Positions 25,217-37,894 of a stretch of DNA of 64,000 nt are shown here, in pieces. The stretch lies in NCBI GenBank assembly GCA_036571765.1, contig BROE01000014.1:5098538-5162537 (forward strand). Reading direction: 5' to 3'. Below the pieces are notes generated by a model. The model ran no database searches, had not been told where the DNA came from, and saw only the letters and a list, made by a program, of their open reading frames with translations. Position numbers and translations under genes: made by a program. This DNA is from Plecoglossus altivelis. Taxonomy: Eukaryota > Chordata > Actinopteri > Osmeriformes > Plecoglossidae. Every line of letters starts with the position of its first letter. The first letter of the stretch is position 1.

Positions 25217-25621
25217 TCAGCAGCAGAAGAGAGTGGGACTCTTCTGCTCCTGGCTCTCCATCTCTACCATAGGATTGCGTTCCAGGTCATACGTTCTCCC
25301 AGGGATGGAGGTCAACCCTACGGAGGGAGCTGGTGGGATGGCCAATGTCTTGCCTGGGAAACACGCTCCATGTTCCAGGTGACCGTGACGGTTCCATGAC
25401 AAAACGGAGGTCCCGTATTTCACGTACACGGTGGCCGCCATTTTCTCCACCGCACCATCCTTCAGTGATGCTTTTGTCTTTGAATAACACTCTTGGCCTG
25501 GGTCGTTCTGAACGGACTCAACGACGTCGTCTGCTTCAAAAGAGGCACAGCACAAGAAGCAGTGTAACATGCACTGGAAGCAATGACTCCTTGTGCCTCG
25601 TTTAAAGAGAATACCTTCCAT
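25217..25621 (-). CDS. Orphan open frame, 134 residues, unrecognised
   Basis: An uninterrupted minus-strand frame from ATG at 25621 to a stop at 25217, in sequence richer in GC and CpG than its surroundings. The product has a Cys-rich start (CMLHCFLCC) and a basic to acidic body without low-complexity runs. I recognise no family. It lies just beyond the pde11a-type 3' end. It may be a decayed retrocopy, part of a repeat, or chance. Confidence 0.15.
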   Translation of the reverse strand: MEGILFKRGTRSHCFQCMLHCFLCCASFEADDVVESVQNDPGQECYSKTKASLKDGAVEKMAATVYVKYGTSVLSWNRHGHLEHGACFPGKTLAIPPAPSVGLTSIPGRTYDLERNPMVEMESQEQKSPTLFCC

Positions 25622-25867
25622 GCTGAAACAGGATACAATTCAATGAGTTCAATACTGGCATATGTTTCAGGACAAAAGGAAATGTTCCTGACTGTATCCC
25701 AGTAGGCTTTATGACATAGCAAAAACTCAACTCAATAAGATTCATTTAGTTCTAGAATCTCCATTCAATACATTCTAATTCTAATTCTAGTAACCGCTTA
25801 CCTGTCATACACTTCATAGGTATTGAGATAAAACACACAAAACCAAACTATTTACATGCCAATGCCT

Positions 25868-25873
25868 TTTATT
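25868..25873 (-). promoter_or_regulatory. Candidate polyadenylation signal of the pde11a-type gene
   Basis: AATAAA on the minus strand, about 1.27 kb past the phosphodiesterase stop codon in AT-rich sequence. It gives a plausible 3' end. Confidence 0.4.
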
Positions 25874-27146
25874 TATAAACGCAGTTGAGGAGTATTGAAC
25901 TTAAAATCTGTCTAGCTTTTCTTAAGAAGTTGCACAGTTTTTAATTTTGAACATTACTAAATAGTGAGAAAAATGCCAATCAGATTTCCCTCATAAATAT
26001 AGAGCCTAATATATGAAAAATAATGGACTTTACTTGATATATTTCAATGTAGATCTGTTTGAAAATAGAAATCTGTGTCTGACTAATCCTTAGAAAAGTA
26101 TATTACTTATTCATATGCTTTTTTTCTCTGAAACTGTATTTCACTTTGTTTCTCTGTACAAAAAGTGAATGACTAGTGAACAAAAACAAGGGAAATGTAC
26201 ATAAACTGCCAGTTAACATTCTAGGAATAGTTCCTTAAGTGTCATGCAACATCAATTTCTTGAAAACAGAAAAAGTACAGACTTCTAGACGGATGTCTAG
26301 TACCAACAACAGCAGGGTCCGAACCGCAAAATGCATACAAGTGCATACATAGTATTAAGATAATGCATGCTTAAAATTCACAAAACTGTCTAGACACTGG
26401 CTGAGTACACACATTTTTCTCATGCAGCCAAAAGTTTGTTGTGGAGGTAACAAACCCTGATGGCTGGGCCTGACATGACATTTACAGTACTTCAGCAGCT
26501 GAGACATTAACATTCAGGAACAAGAAAATGCTCCGGTCTACATTCACCATGAAAGTATAAGTGGTAGAGATGGAGATTTTCACAGTGATTCTCTAATGTT
26601 GGATAGAGGTGTGAGGATGAGAGCGTTGTTGTTGCTGGCCTTCTTTGGTTTCAGCAATGGTCCAACACTTACACAACACAAAGGATTCGTTCAACAGAAG
26701 ACAGCAGTTTGAGCTCTTGGATAGAATTATGACATTCATCTCAAATATCAAACTGAAAGTGTTAATTAAATTGCTTTGAATTAAAGTATGGAGAAGTGAT
26801 GACAATGTACTTTATAAGTAAGTTATAACATTTGCAACTGTGGAAAATTATGGTGACGTCAAGATGACGTTACAAATCATTACACAGGCAGCATCTTGAA
26901 TTTTCAATGGGCTCTTTCAAAAAACAAAAAAACAATGCAAAATATGAATGCCATGCTGATTACAGTAACAGTGCAATTTAAACTGAGCCCACACAAGCTG
27001 ACCAAAACAAACCTCTCCTTGTGATTTCACCTCTGCGCCTCATTCTACTGTCTCCTATGTCTTCTATTGTCTCCTTTCCTCTATCCGCCTGTCTCCTCCT
27101 TTCTGCACACCCTGCTTCTTGTCCTCTCTCCTCATACCTCTACTTC
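25874..27146 (-). other. Probable 3' untranslated region of the pde11a-type gene
   Basis: AT-rich sequence without coding similarity, between the stop codon and the AATAAA. The assignment is inferred from position only. Confidence 0.35.
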
Positions 27147-30100
27147 CTACTCCTGAGAAGGCTGACCACACCTCCCACTCCCCTCTGACTCCAGAGTGGG
27201 CTCGCACTTCAGATCAAGACCCCATTCTGCATTGGATCCAAATTCAGGGGGTTGTTCATGCTCTTGGTTACGGTTAGACTCTGAAACCTGATCAGTTTCT
27301 CCTCTTCGTCCTGGCTCAGAGATTGGGCTGGCTTCAGGACTCTGATTGGATTCCGACGCCCTGTGTATCTGCTGATAGGAGGAGCAGAGCTCCTCCCACT
27401 TCCTTCTGTTGGCGTCTATTCCATCCACCATTGGCTGCAGCTTCCTGTTGAGTTTCACCAAGGCCTATGGAGAGACTCAGCATAAAATAATGCCACACCA
27501 TCCAAAAATGGTGATGCATAACCACCAAAAACAGACGTGGTTATGGTAAAGAACAACACACAACTGTGCTTCTTACCTGATAAAGGGGCTTGCATATCCC
27601 ATCTATCCACTCAAGTTGCAGAGCAGGAAGCTCATCTTTCCGATTGCGGTCGAAAATGGCCTATGGAGAGGCAGAGAGCTTCTTTTATGCTCTAGAATGA
27701 CAGCTTGGCAGCCCTAATCACTTCCCTAGCTGTGGTCCTTCTAGCCAGCAGTGGCATATCAAAAGGATTGTGCACATCAAGGCCACAGTTTGCCACCCCA
27801 AGGGGGGTGGGCTAGCCGAGTCTGGTGGCTCAGCATAACGAAAGATAAAAGTCTACACGACTTTCATGCCACGCTAGCCGTGAGAGGCCAACATGGTATT
27901 TAAACTTTCATAACTCTTCATTTAAATGCAGGAAGTCAGAGGATGGTTTGGGGACTTTGAAGGGTGCAGATCTGCCCTCACCGCTGGAGTCAGTTTGAGC
28001 TCAGAACGCTCCCTGTCACCTTGTTCAAAAAACTCACTGGTCACCAACTCTGCAACCTTAATCAAAGATGACAAACCATTACCAAACAATGTGTCACTTG
28101 TAAAAATACTGAAAGAATGCTATTGTTTTTGTCTGGTTTTGGTGTGGGATGTTTCAAACCTGTTTGGATATCTCCCAAGGGCGAGTCACTGCACCCAAGT
28201 CGCATGCTGTCATTAGCATAGACCTGTTTGAGATATCAATGTGTTTTCACAGAGAATACAGGACATGCTTCTTGTGAAAGTAGCTTAATTAGGCTAATGT
28301 ATTGAGTTAATGATATAGAAAATAAAGAACAGTCGAACCTCAAAAGCTCTCTGTGTGCCTCATCAGTCCAGCTGAACTCTCCCGACAGCACACAGTCGAA
28401 GAATTTGGTCCTGCGTCTTTGTGAGAACAAAATAATGGAAAGGGCAACATGAGAAACTTCAGAGAAATGTACAACTTTGTTGAGTATATATCACTCACAT
28501 GAAAACCATTCTCTGAAAGTCTTCGGAAAGATTTGTGTGAGCTATACATCGAAGGTCACACAGCCAAACAAACCTGTCTATACAAACATAATGTTTTTTT
28601 AATGTAATGAAATCTTTATAACTATTTTTATCGAGCCACTTACTGGAAGTGCAAGGTGAGATCTGTGGAGAGGATTGCTTGTTTTAGCAGTTGCATCATG
28701 CTACTGTACTCTTTGGAGCAGAGGTTGGCAAATATGTTGTGACCCTGTTTAGACACAAGGCAGAGTAATACTGTTGCATTAAGAGTAGTAAGTAAATTAA
28801 ATTAAAGTCAATCAAAAACAAATTGTCTTGTAAACCAGAGAATGAATTCTGTCCCAAGAACATTTCTTATTGGCAAAGTCCTACATCTTTTAGCAGTGTT
28901 AATGAGGAATGGTTAGAGGTTCCCTCGGGGCTCTTTTAAACAAAATCAATAAGGGAGCAGTAAGCTCCAACCCAATTCTGAGAGAAATTACCTTTGATTA
29001 CATTTGGAGTAAATGTAAAGTGCACAGGACCGTGTAATTATCAATGTGGGATGCATACATGTAATTGTCCATTTCTACATAGGACTGTGTATATATATTT
29101 AAAAAATCTTATACATAATGCCAGAGATAGATTAGTTGAACCCAGAAGCAGATTTTTTCTCTGTCTCTCGGCAGGCTACGATACCAGAGACATAAAACAT
29201 TGCAACGTGATGGTTCATTAATCAGTGCTGGGTCAATAGTAAGAGGATTGGTTACTAACAAGATCTAGTTGTGCTGGAGAGTCTAGGTCTCACGTACCTC
29301 GCTCTGTAGGATCATGACAGCGTGGTTGAAGTGGTGATGCTCCAAAGTGGCCGAGGTCCCGTAGAGCAGTGCCAATGCAGAGCCTGTCCTGTAGGGGACG
29401 ACAGAGCAGTGAGAAAAAAAAGAAAAAACATTTTGAAGGAGGAAAACCTACCTCCATCAGACTCGCCGTACTTACTTGGCCTGGAAGGCGTTGTTAGTGC
29501 CACGATGGTCTAAGTCATGACAGAGGCAGCCCACCATTAGTGCCAGGGTCTCAGTGTCTGACAGAACGTCCTGGAAAGCGGCTGTCTGAGGTGAGGAAAG
29601 AGGGGAGAGGTTGGGAGGTGCAGAGACGTACTCAGGTTATTAAATGACAGGGTGGTTGTTGGTGAGGAATGGACTTACGGTGATCATGACAAACATGCAC
29701 TGGGATACGTTGAAGGCATGTCTCCAGTTATGGTAGGCCACAGTGCGGTAGTTCTTTCTTACAGTCAGAAGCCAGCGACACAAGACCTGAGACAAGAAAC
29801 TCATCATTAAGGAAAAGCTTTTCCGAAGCATCTCTAAAGAACAACTAAGAATTCAAGCATCAATGCTCCATTTTCTGACATAAACAATCTCACATCGTAG
29901 TCGATCTTGAACTTCTGTACGGCTCCAAGTTCCAGAAACATCCGGAGTGAGGCGGTTATCATGGCGTCGTTGTCCAGCGAGAAGTCGTTAAAGTAGAACT
30001 CGTCTATTCCCAACTCACTGCTTAGGGGGATCTTGGCAGCCTTAGGGAGAGTGTCCAGAACTGTCAATCAACCAGCCCTGGTCTGGGACCAAATGCAGCA

Positions 30101-33100
30101 ATAGACACATTTTCATGCTGTTTCAGAAATAATTGTCTATTAATATTCCAAACTCCATTGAGCAACCACTGATGAATTGAGGATTTTTAATTACACATGT
30201 CATGAATGTACACTACCCATGGGATTTCTGCTATGGTCATTGAGGTTGTGTGTGTTTAAATGTTAGTATGTTTAATGTTATCAAAGGTTATCTGGGAAAT
30301 GTCAGTTGTACCTTCAGTCTGTCCACCTCAACCTTTGAGCAAGTGGCATGGTAGGACAGCATCTGCCACAAGACAAAACAACCATCTCTTAGCACTTAAC
30401 ACTCACAATACGCTTTCATACACATGTTCGTTTTGCTTGTACATTTAATAAACCTTAGACTGCATATGCACCACCAAACAAGATGAGTTCTCTGTGGGTA
30501 GGATGTTTTCATCTGTTCTGCCCCACATCACTAATCCCATGCTTGACGTCAAGGGATTTCAGACGATATTGATCCAACATATTTTTCTCACTTCTCCTGC
30601 CAGATGTTCAGGATCAAAGACTTACACTGCGTTTTATACATATATTTTAGCAGGGGGTATTTTCTGTTTTATTTAATTTGACTGTGACAGTTAGAGAGAG
30701 AGACAGGAGAGGTAGGGGATGACAAGCAGGAAATGGTCCAGGCTGGAATTGAATTTGGGGCCCTGGAGCTATGTGTCAACCTTGGTGGTCCGTGTTCAGC
30801 CAAGTGAGCCACTGGGGAGCCCCACTCTCCACTTATTAGGGGAATTTGCTGACAATCTTTGAGCTGGCTAGCTGACAATATTACTTATTCCCACTCTCCG
30901 AGTGCTTAATGAAACACTCTTGGCAAACTGGTCGAAATACAAACACATCTTGGCTTTGATGAGATGTGAGTTGTGTGAGCACACTGTATCGATCATGAAT
31001 TATTGACGATGGCTGAAATATTTATGGTCAGGAGGCAGATCAGATTGTTGGCTGAAAATAATACGTAGGTTGAGAACTGGGCACTGGGGATTGAGACCAT
31101 AGAGTCTATAGATGAACATTGCATTGAGAGAGGTGTAGATGCAACACTGGGCAAGGTTCTACAGCAGCAATGATAGGGTGACTCACATCCAGGGCAACAG
31201 ACTGCTTGGCCCATGTCTTCTTCACCTGGTTATACATCATGGTATTGTTGATTCCCAACCCACAGAAAATGACAAATGCCTGCGGAGGAAAGGAGGGAAG
31301 AAAGGAAGAAAGATGAAAATTGAATGTGCCACATGTCTGCTTATACTGACATTACCGTTTTTCTCGATTGCCAACACAAAAATAGTTAGTGTATGTCATC
31401 CTCAAAAAAGACACTTCCAAGCAGAAAGACCACATATTCCAGTCTATAAACAGTATTTACACTTTTTGACATATTTCTCTGGTCCATTCATATTTCTTTG
31501 CTCAAGTAAGCACACATTTCACTTTTTATAATTGTTACCGTATTCCCATTTGGAAAAACATTGCCGTTCAATCAGTTCACTCAAACCGCTGCAATTCAAA
31601 CATTCGTGACACAAAATTGTCCATGTGTAAGCACTCGTAACCAAAATCACTCAACATGCAATCAGGAGATAGAAATGAATAAAAAAGACCAACAGGTAAG
31701 CTCATGTTTGTTTCAGAATCATGGATGTAAACATCAGAGGTGGAGACAGAGTAATGGAAAGAATGAGAGGAGGTGGACACAGCCTGTGATGTTGATAAAA
31801 CTCTCCGGCCTCATCCTGGTGGGAGACAAGAGGCTGACTCAGAGTGAACTGTTACAGTATTGCTATTACAGTACTGTGGTATACCCTTACCTTGGTGCTA
31901 TATGTTTCTCTCCTTGTTTTCGTAGCCTTCTGTGTTTACTGAAAATTCAATTTGGGCGAATTTGTGTCGGTGCCTTACCGTAAATTAGTATGACCACTAC
32001 TGACTGACAAGCATGATTGTTCAAACAAGCAATTGCAGTACATTACTGTAGAATGTTTAGCTGGAAAATTTGCATCTTGTAAGAAACAAAATTGTGGTAT
32101 TTGTGTGATTGAATGATGTTGAATCAAACTTTTCTGAAATTCAGGGACACGTTATAGCTATTGGTTTATTAAAACCTTTTCATAACAGTGTTTTCATTTC
32201 CTCCCAGAAGTATCTGAAGGGTTGTCAGAAGATTGATTGTGCTGGAAGGTTTTGGGTGCCATTTGAATCCAAAGTTTGTTTTTGACTTCATAATATGCAT
32301 AATGCTTTTGACTGTAATGCTTACTTTAGGATAGAAACTTAACTGTTTAACCAAAATGGTGTGAGTATCAAAAATGGTATTGGAAATGGAAAAAACTGTA
32401 AGCTACAGAAAGGCACAATGTTTTCCTAATTATCCTGAAACAGAAGGAAAACAAGGTAGGATAAACGTCACCTCAAAAAGCCGTTGGTCTGCATCGTTGA
32501 ACGTCTTCCTGTCTAGGCGATTAAGAATCTGTGCGACCCCTGGGAGATACAGTGAGTGTTATTCTAATTGACCACCTCTTAGGTGAAAAGAGTAGAATTG
32601 GGGGGAATAACAGATGTGTCAACTTACCAATTATCTGGTGAGTTCGATTCCAAATGGGGACACACAGCACTGATCTGATGTGGAACCCAGAGGCCTGATC
32701 TGCCTAGGGAGGGTAAAAAGCAATTACTCTGAGCACCCAAATTTGTGCTTGTGTTTGTGCGTGGGTGGACAGTTCTGAGTGGGTTAGCACCTCGGCATCA
32801 AAACGAGGGTCCTGACACACGTCACTGATGTTTACAGGCAGTCCTGTGGATGCCACCAACTCAGCAATGCTGTTATTGATGAGCCAATCAGAACAGGACA
32901 GCTTCTCCATGCTGACTTTGTCAAAGAGACAAACGAACACAAGGCTCTCAAGTAAAACCTGATATGTGATCTGGGTGAAAACAGGCCCTAACTTTTTGAT
33001 TTTAGCTGATTTAGTTGAAATTACACTTCCCCAAGAGAGGACCTCACCTGATTTCGCGGTCCATATTGCACAAAGGAGACATGAGCTCAAAGGTTTTAGA

Positions 33101-33461
33101 GAACTTCACCACCTGCAATCAAGTCAAGGCGCAATTTAAGAATGAGAGCAGGGAAGGGGGGAGGGAGGGAGGGAGACGTGGGGGAGGGAGAAGTGGGGTA
33201 CGGCAGCAAGTGGGCCTGACTGAAATTACTGTAAACAAATGTTTTGATAAGACGATGAGACAGCATAAACAATCCATAGACAAAGACAAAACACAGCAAC
33301 CCAACAGGGGTGATGGAGGTGGGATGCAGACAGAGAGAAAGTACTGGTAAATGCAGAGAAGAGAAGATAAGGAGAGAGGAGAGATGTTGAAAGAAATTAT
33401 AAGTGAAAGAGGAGAGAAGAGATAGAAAGGGAAACAGAGGAGAAGAAAAAGAGACAGAAAC

Positions 33462-33533
<72 letters not shown>

Positions 33534-36500
33534 TGAATGAGAGAGAGAGAGAGAAGAGAGAGAGAAGAGAGAGCTAGGGTCTCACAGGTGAGTGGATGTC
33601 TTCCAGCAACAGCACGGAGCAGCGCTCGCACTGGAGAAGGGTCAGAGCTCTCTGCATGATCTTCCTCACAATCTTCTCTAGGTCTGTCTGCTCCTCAAAC
33701 AGGTCGTTCACCACCTCCAGCAGAGCCTGGGGAAACAACAGCCCTCATCTGCACTTGCTTTGACCTATTGATCACAGAGATGAAGAAACTATTCTATTAA
33801 AAATTTTATTCAGGGTGTGCAGTAAATTTGTAGAGCCAATTCCAAATAAATGTGTACCCACAGAGTGAACAGAAATGAACAGTCTAATCCTGCTTACCCT
33901 GCTCCTCTCGTACTCCTTCCGGGACTCTGAAAACAACTTAGCATTGGAAATCGATATTCCGCAGAATGGCAGATACATTTGCAACACCTGATAGGGAACG
34001 GGAACAGAATTTAGAGTAATTACCATTATGAACCGCAACCAGTGAATGATGGTCATAAAATGAAAACAATGGTTAATAATGAAAAAGCAGTGACATGGGA
34101 AACTTCCCAAGTACAATTCGAAAATGAATTTAAAAGAGAAAACCTGTTATTTGAGGGAATCTGCATAGTCTTTTTTTAATCATCTGAGCAGCTCTACCTA
34201 ATATCCTCTTGGGGTTTCTCCTAATCAAACATTGATTTAGTCAAATATTAACTAAATCAAGTATTTTAAACCTTCGGATTCCCTTTGTCCAAGCAATTCT
34301 GCAGCTAAGCATTACATGTCATAGATCTGCTGGGTTTCAGGTATGAAAGCAAGACCCGGGTTCAATAACTATGATCATACTTTATTCTGCCACCTGGCGG
34401 TGAGCATTAAAAGTGCACATAAAAGTAATAAGCGGTACTCAAAAGGCCAATCTGTTCAAAATAGGCCTTCAGGTGTCAGACTGCATGTATTTAATATCAA
34501 ATTCACTTGGATTTACTATTACATCATTAGGTGACATGTAGAACAGCATTCTTCTTCTGTGGAATGTAACATATATTGGAGGACATTCTGTAATAAAAAC
34601 TTAAAGGAGGTTTTTAATGAAACATGCTCAGAAACAGACCCATTGAACAAGAGCTTGGGTTTTTCTACAAAAAGAAAGAGGAGGTTTTAAGATGTGGAGT
34701 ATTTGCCTGCAGATCAGGAGGTTTAAGGTTAAAAAACTGAAGCAAAACGAAAGTAGCACTTAGAATTCAAAAAAGAGTTGACTAAACTAACAGACATTAA
34801 AAGGCAGACTAGACATTGCACCAACCTTCTCATCATCCTCAGTAAAAGGAGTGCCGATAGGGTTTTTGTTGATGGCTTGCACCACACCAATGACCTCTCC
34901 ATCACTGTTACAAATGGTCATGCACAAAATGGACTGGGTCTTGTAGCCTGTCAGCTTGTCTATCTCATCACTGAAGCGATGGTCCTAGAAAGATGGACAA
35001 AAAGACAGTATTTTGATAACTAAGTATACGAGTGCTTTCAAATTGTCAGGCAGTGAGAACGCAACTGGCAGGTAAAGTGCAACTAAGAATCTCTGTATCG
35101 GCGTACATTGAAATGGGTATAGTTTCTGACGATTTTCTCAAGAGCGGGTAACTCTGAACAGTTCATATTTTCGTAGATGTCATTTTTATAATTCAATGGA
35201 GTGCAGTGTTATTTGATGTTGTTTACATAAGCCTTTTGCATAATTCGGTGCCAGTTTTGCTCAATTTTCGGCCATGTTGAGTTGACTGAGCTGCCCTTAG
35301 TTAATTGCTGATATCCAGCCGAAAACAGGCACAGAAATATTGTAAGACAACATTATATGTCATTGCCATCCAGAAAATCCAGACAATTTTACTGATGAAA
35401 TACAGGCTATCTAACTTAGAAAAGTACTGTACTTAAAAAATCACAGCAGGTGTAGCAGCTGTAGCTGTAGCAGTGTACCAGCTACCAGCAGTGTACCAGC
35501 TACACCTGCTGAAGTAAACCATCCACTTGACTAGTGGCTTGACTAGTGGCTCAGGACCATAGTTGTCACATTTGGCGGTCTAGCTTTGAAAGACAAGAGG
35601 GTTCTGATTTTCATTGCTTTAAGCATCATCATTAATCCTACCACTTTACCCTCCTTGGTTATTTCTTGAGGCATGGACATATGGATACACAAACAGGCCT
35701 AACAGTCAAACTGTTCGTATGAATATATTGTCCTCAGTCACTTGAGTCTTATTTATGCAAATGTGATACCGAAAATGTATGACTATCATATAGCTTAGTA
35801 TAGTACAAAGGTACAAATACAAATGTTAATGCAAACATAGAATACACCCCTTAGGCAGAACTGTACATGCAAGCATTGTAAATTGAATTAAGCCTACAAT
35901 CATGACAACTGGCTGTTGCACATGTAATGACTTCTATTATGGACTAAATGTATGGATCATTGTGGTGGTAAGACAATGAACAGCGAACCGAAGAGAAAAT
36001 AGCATTTATGATGTGCATAAATTAAAAGAATAGATGAGGTTGAACAAGTAAGCTACTTCAGAGATGACAGATCATTTCAATCCAGTTTTGAGAAATATAG
36101 TTACCAAAGTAACTGAGAACTGACTTCACCAGCTGCATCATCTACACTGTATTATCTACCTCTCATTCCAGCAATCTGTGTGTTTGTGTGTTTGCCACCA
36201 ATTTTATCATGGACACTGTGCATGTATAGTTTAAGTCATACCTATTTGTGTGTTTCAGTGACATCTTAAGCATCTCAAGTGAATAACCAGCACTGTGCAT
36301 TTGTTGTTCTAATGCAAAGAACTGGATTGATGTTAGAGAGGATTTAAAACAGGACATGGTCCCTCGCACGCTTAGAAGAGCTGCATTAGCATCAGTTAAA
36401 ATCACGTGGGCTTGGTCTATCACGAATATACTGAATTTGCTGAGAGAAAACCGAGTGTCTACCGTTGACATGTATTGCAGTAATGGACGTTCGGAGCACC

Positions 36501-37708
36501 CGCCTTAACATGTCCCCCGCAGGCGCCCATGGCCATGATTTAATGATGTGCGGCCGTCGCGCAACAGGTGTGTCAACCCGTTGATGCAGTCAATGGAGTG
36601 GAGGGACTGAACATGAATTCAGAATATATAACTTGCACTTTAATCTAATTGTAATAATCATGTAACAGTACTTGCTAGTTTACATTGAATTTTCTTAAAG
36701 CCGACACCCGATTCACGTGCGTAAGCTCTGTAGAAGGGATATGGAATAGCCTATACTATAAACTAAATGCAATTTCCAAGAGACACTTGTGCTGTGTACA
36801 CGCGGAGCCTTGTGTACATTACGTAACACAAATAATTGTCTTAAAAAATAACATTTTATAAATAGTATCGAAAAGATACTAGATAGATAGATAGATATAC
36901 TCTCAATGTTTGCGGAAAAGGTCCCAACATTTACCTCGTACGCATTAGGGATGTTTACTGTCTCCCCGTGCTCTGCCACATATCCGATTATCCCTTTTCC
37001 CCATGGCACCTGGACTTCGTTGGAGTTCAGAGTGCTCGAGGAGGGTCGTACGGTGGTGCCTGAGTGAACATCGAAAAACTTTGATACGAGTGTCCTCTTG
37101 TGCGCAGGGCCCTCAACAAGAAATAATGAACATCTGTCTGCATCCACAAGAATACACACGTTAATCAGTATCTTATAACTCAAATTGGTCATATCCAAGT
37201 CATTGGAAATATCCTTAACTAACTCCAGGAAAAATTCTCTTTCATTGGTTTCCTTAAGTCTGTACTTATAGTCAATGGCACTGGACGCATATTGGGGCAC
37301 ATTGACCCTGGACTCAAGCAGGGCGCTTAGAATGTGGGCAGTGGTCGGTGGTAAGGAGCTGGCTTTGCGTAATAGTGCACGGCGTCTCATACTAGACTGG
37401 GAATCGTGTTCACTGAGACTGACATGCTCGTCGTAGGTTCTGTGCGCGGTCATAGCTTTGGACCTGGCAAAGTTACGTCGGAGCTCCATGTGGGACGAGC
37501 GGCGACGAAGTCCGTCGGGGTTAGACGTCCAGAGAGGGTCCCTCGGAGCACCACGCTTCTCCTCAGCTATGGAGACTTTTGACGGCTGATGCTCCTTCAA
37601 CCACCTGCTCACTGTATCGCATTTTCCTTTACGGATGAGATATTCCTCGAAGAGATCCGGGTGACAATCTAAAAACGCCTCCACATCCGAAAAGTCAAAA
37701 GCAGTCAT
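27147..37708 (-). CDS. pde11a: Dual-specificity cAMP/cGMP phosphodiesterase 11A-like
   Basis: Twenty coding exons: 37708-36935, 34984-34826, 33987-33898, 33726-33586, 33112-33048, 32911-32791, 32703-32628, 32539-32472, 31279-31187, 30362-30312, 30040-29894, 29786-29679, 29585-29476, 29388-29298, 28744-28644, 28416-28339, 28223-28160, 28056-27982, 27660-27577 and 27464-27147. All phases agree and the product is 937 residues (human PDE11A4 has 933). Candidate phosphorylation sites in the N-terminus are RRRSS (71-72) and RKASS (117-118). GAF-A follows, with NK at 297-298 and Phe305 of the NKXnF motif, then GAF-B (SDWLINNSIAELVASTGLPV), then the catalytic domain. That domain has YHNWRHAFNV (His614, His618), HDLDHRGTNNAFQ (from His654), Asp766 for metal, and Gln819 with Trp822 for the purine clamp. 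The enzyme hydrolyses cAMP and cGMP. The N-terminus is shorter than in human and the acidic tail longer. Donors of exons 16 and 17 (GTTCGA, GTTTGA) are weak. It could be a pde11a-like paralogue rather than the one-to-one orthologue. Confidence 0.95.
30670..30824 (-). mobile_element. tRNA-derived SINE in a pde11a intron
   Basis: On the minus strand it opens with a tRNA-like head (TGGCTCACTTGGCTGAACAC, A box; AATTCAATTCC, B box-like). A pyrimidine-rich TCTCTC segment follows, ending in AAATTAAATAAAA. This is the layout of common teleost SINEs. It lies between exons 9 and 10. Confidence 0.65.
33150..33200. repeat. GGGAG-rich purine tract
   Basis: Imperfect GGGAG repeats within an intron just upstream of pde11a exon 5. 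Confidence 0.6.
33465..33576. repeat. (GA)n microsatellite at the edge of a pde11a exon
   Basis: A long GA run with short AGAAG interruptions ends about 10 bases from the donor of exon 4 (33586). It generates a Ser/Leu-rich frame on the minus strand. Confidence 0.9.
34387..34400 (-). promoter_or_regulatory. CTCF-like motif in a pde11a intron
   Basis: The minus strand reads CCGCCAGGTGGCAG, a good match to the CTCF core. It lies between exons 2 and 3. Confidence 0.4.
35444..35511. repeat. 13-base inverted repeat enclosing direct repeats
   Basis: CAGCAGGTGTAGC at 35444-35456 is exactly complementary to GCTACACCTGCTG at 35499-35511. Between the arms, CAGTGTACCAGCTAC occurs twice in tandem order. 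The structure lies in pde11a intron 1. Confidence 0.7.
36881..36898. repeat. Short (AGAT)n run
   Basis: About four and a half AGAT units, close to the donor of pde11a exon 1. Confidence 0.8.
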
Positions 37709-37894
37709 GGTGTGAACTCAAAAGAATAGAAACATTAAATTTTAGTACGTTACTGAGTCAGTTCATCAGATCGTCTCAGCCCGTACAGTTCAAATGGTGA
37801 TGGTATTTCCGCTTCAAATAGTTCATTTATTCACTGTCCATATGAGCTAATCCATCGTCCGCCTCTCTGAAACGCTTCGAGCAGAGATTGTCAG

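Larger units (their letters stand above)
9800..25850. other. Long intergenic stretch without a supported gene
   Basis: No spliced gene could be assembled on either strand. In mammals this interval carries HNRNPA2B1, NFE2L3, MIR148A and NPVF. I looked for RRM exons, a CNC-bZIP exon, the miR-148 seed and RFamide motifs and saw none. It holds microsatellites, SINE fragments, a possible LTR-like segment and one orphan frame, listed separately. Confidence 0.5.

Noticed and set aside
9500..27100. Expected syntenic genes hnrnpa2b1, nfe2l3, mir-148a, npvf
   Set aside because: I looked for RRM motifs, a bZIP exon, the miR-148 mature sequence and RFGR cleavage motifs and saw none. Absence by eye is not proof.
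33119..33631. 170-codon minus-strand frame overlapping pde11a exon 4
   Set aside because: The Ser/Leu runs come from the GA microsatellite. The true exon here is in another frame and ends at 33586.
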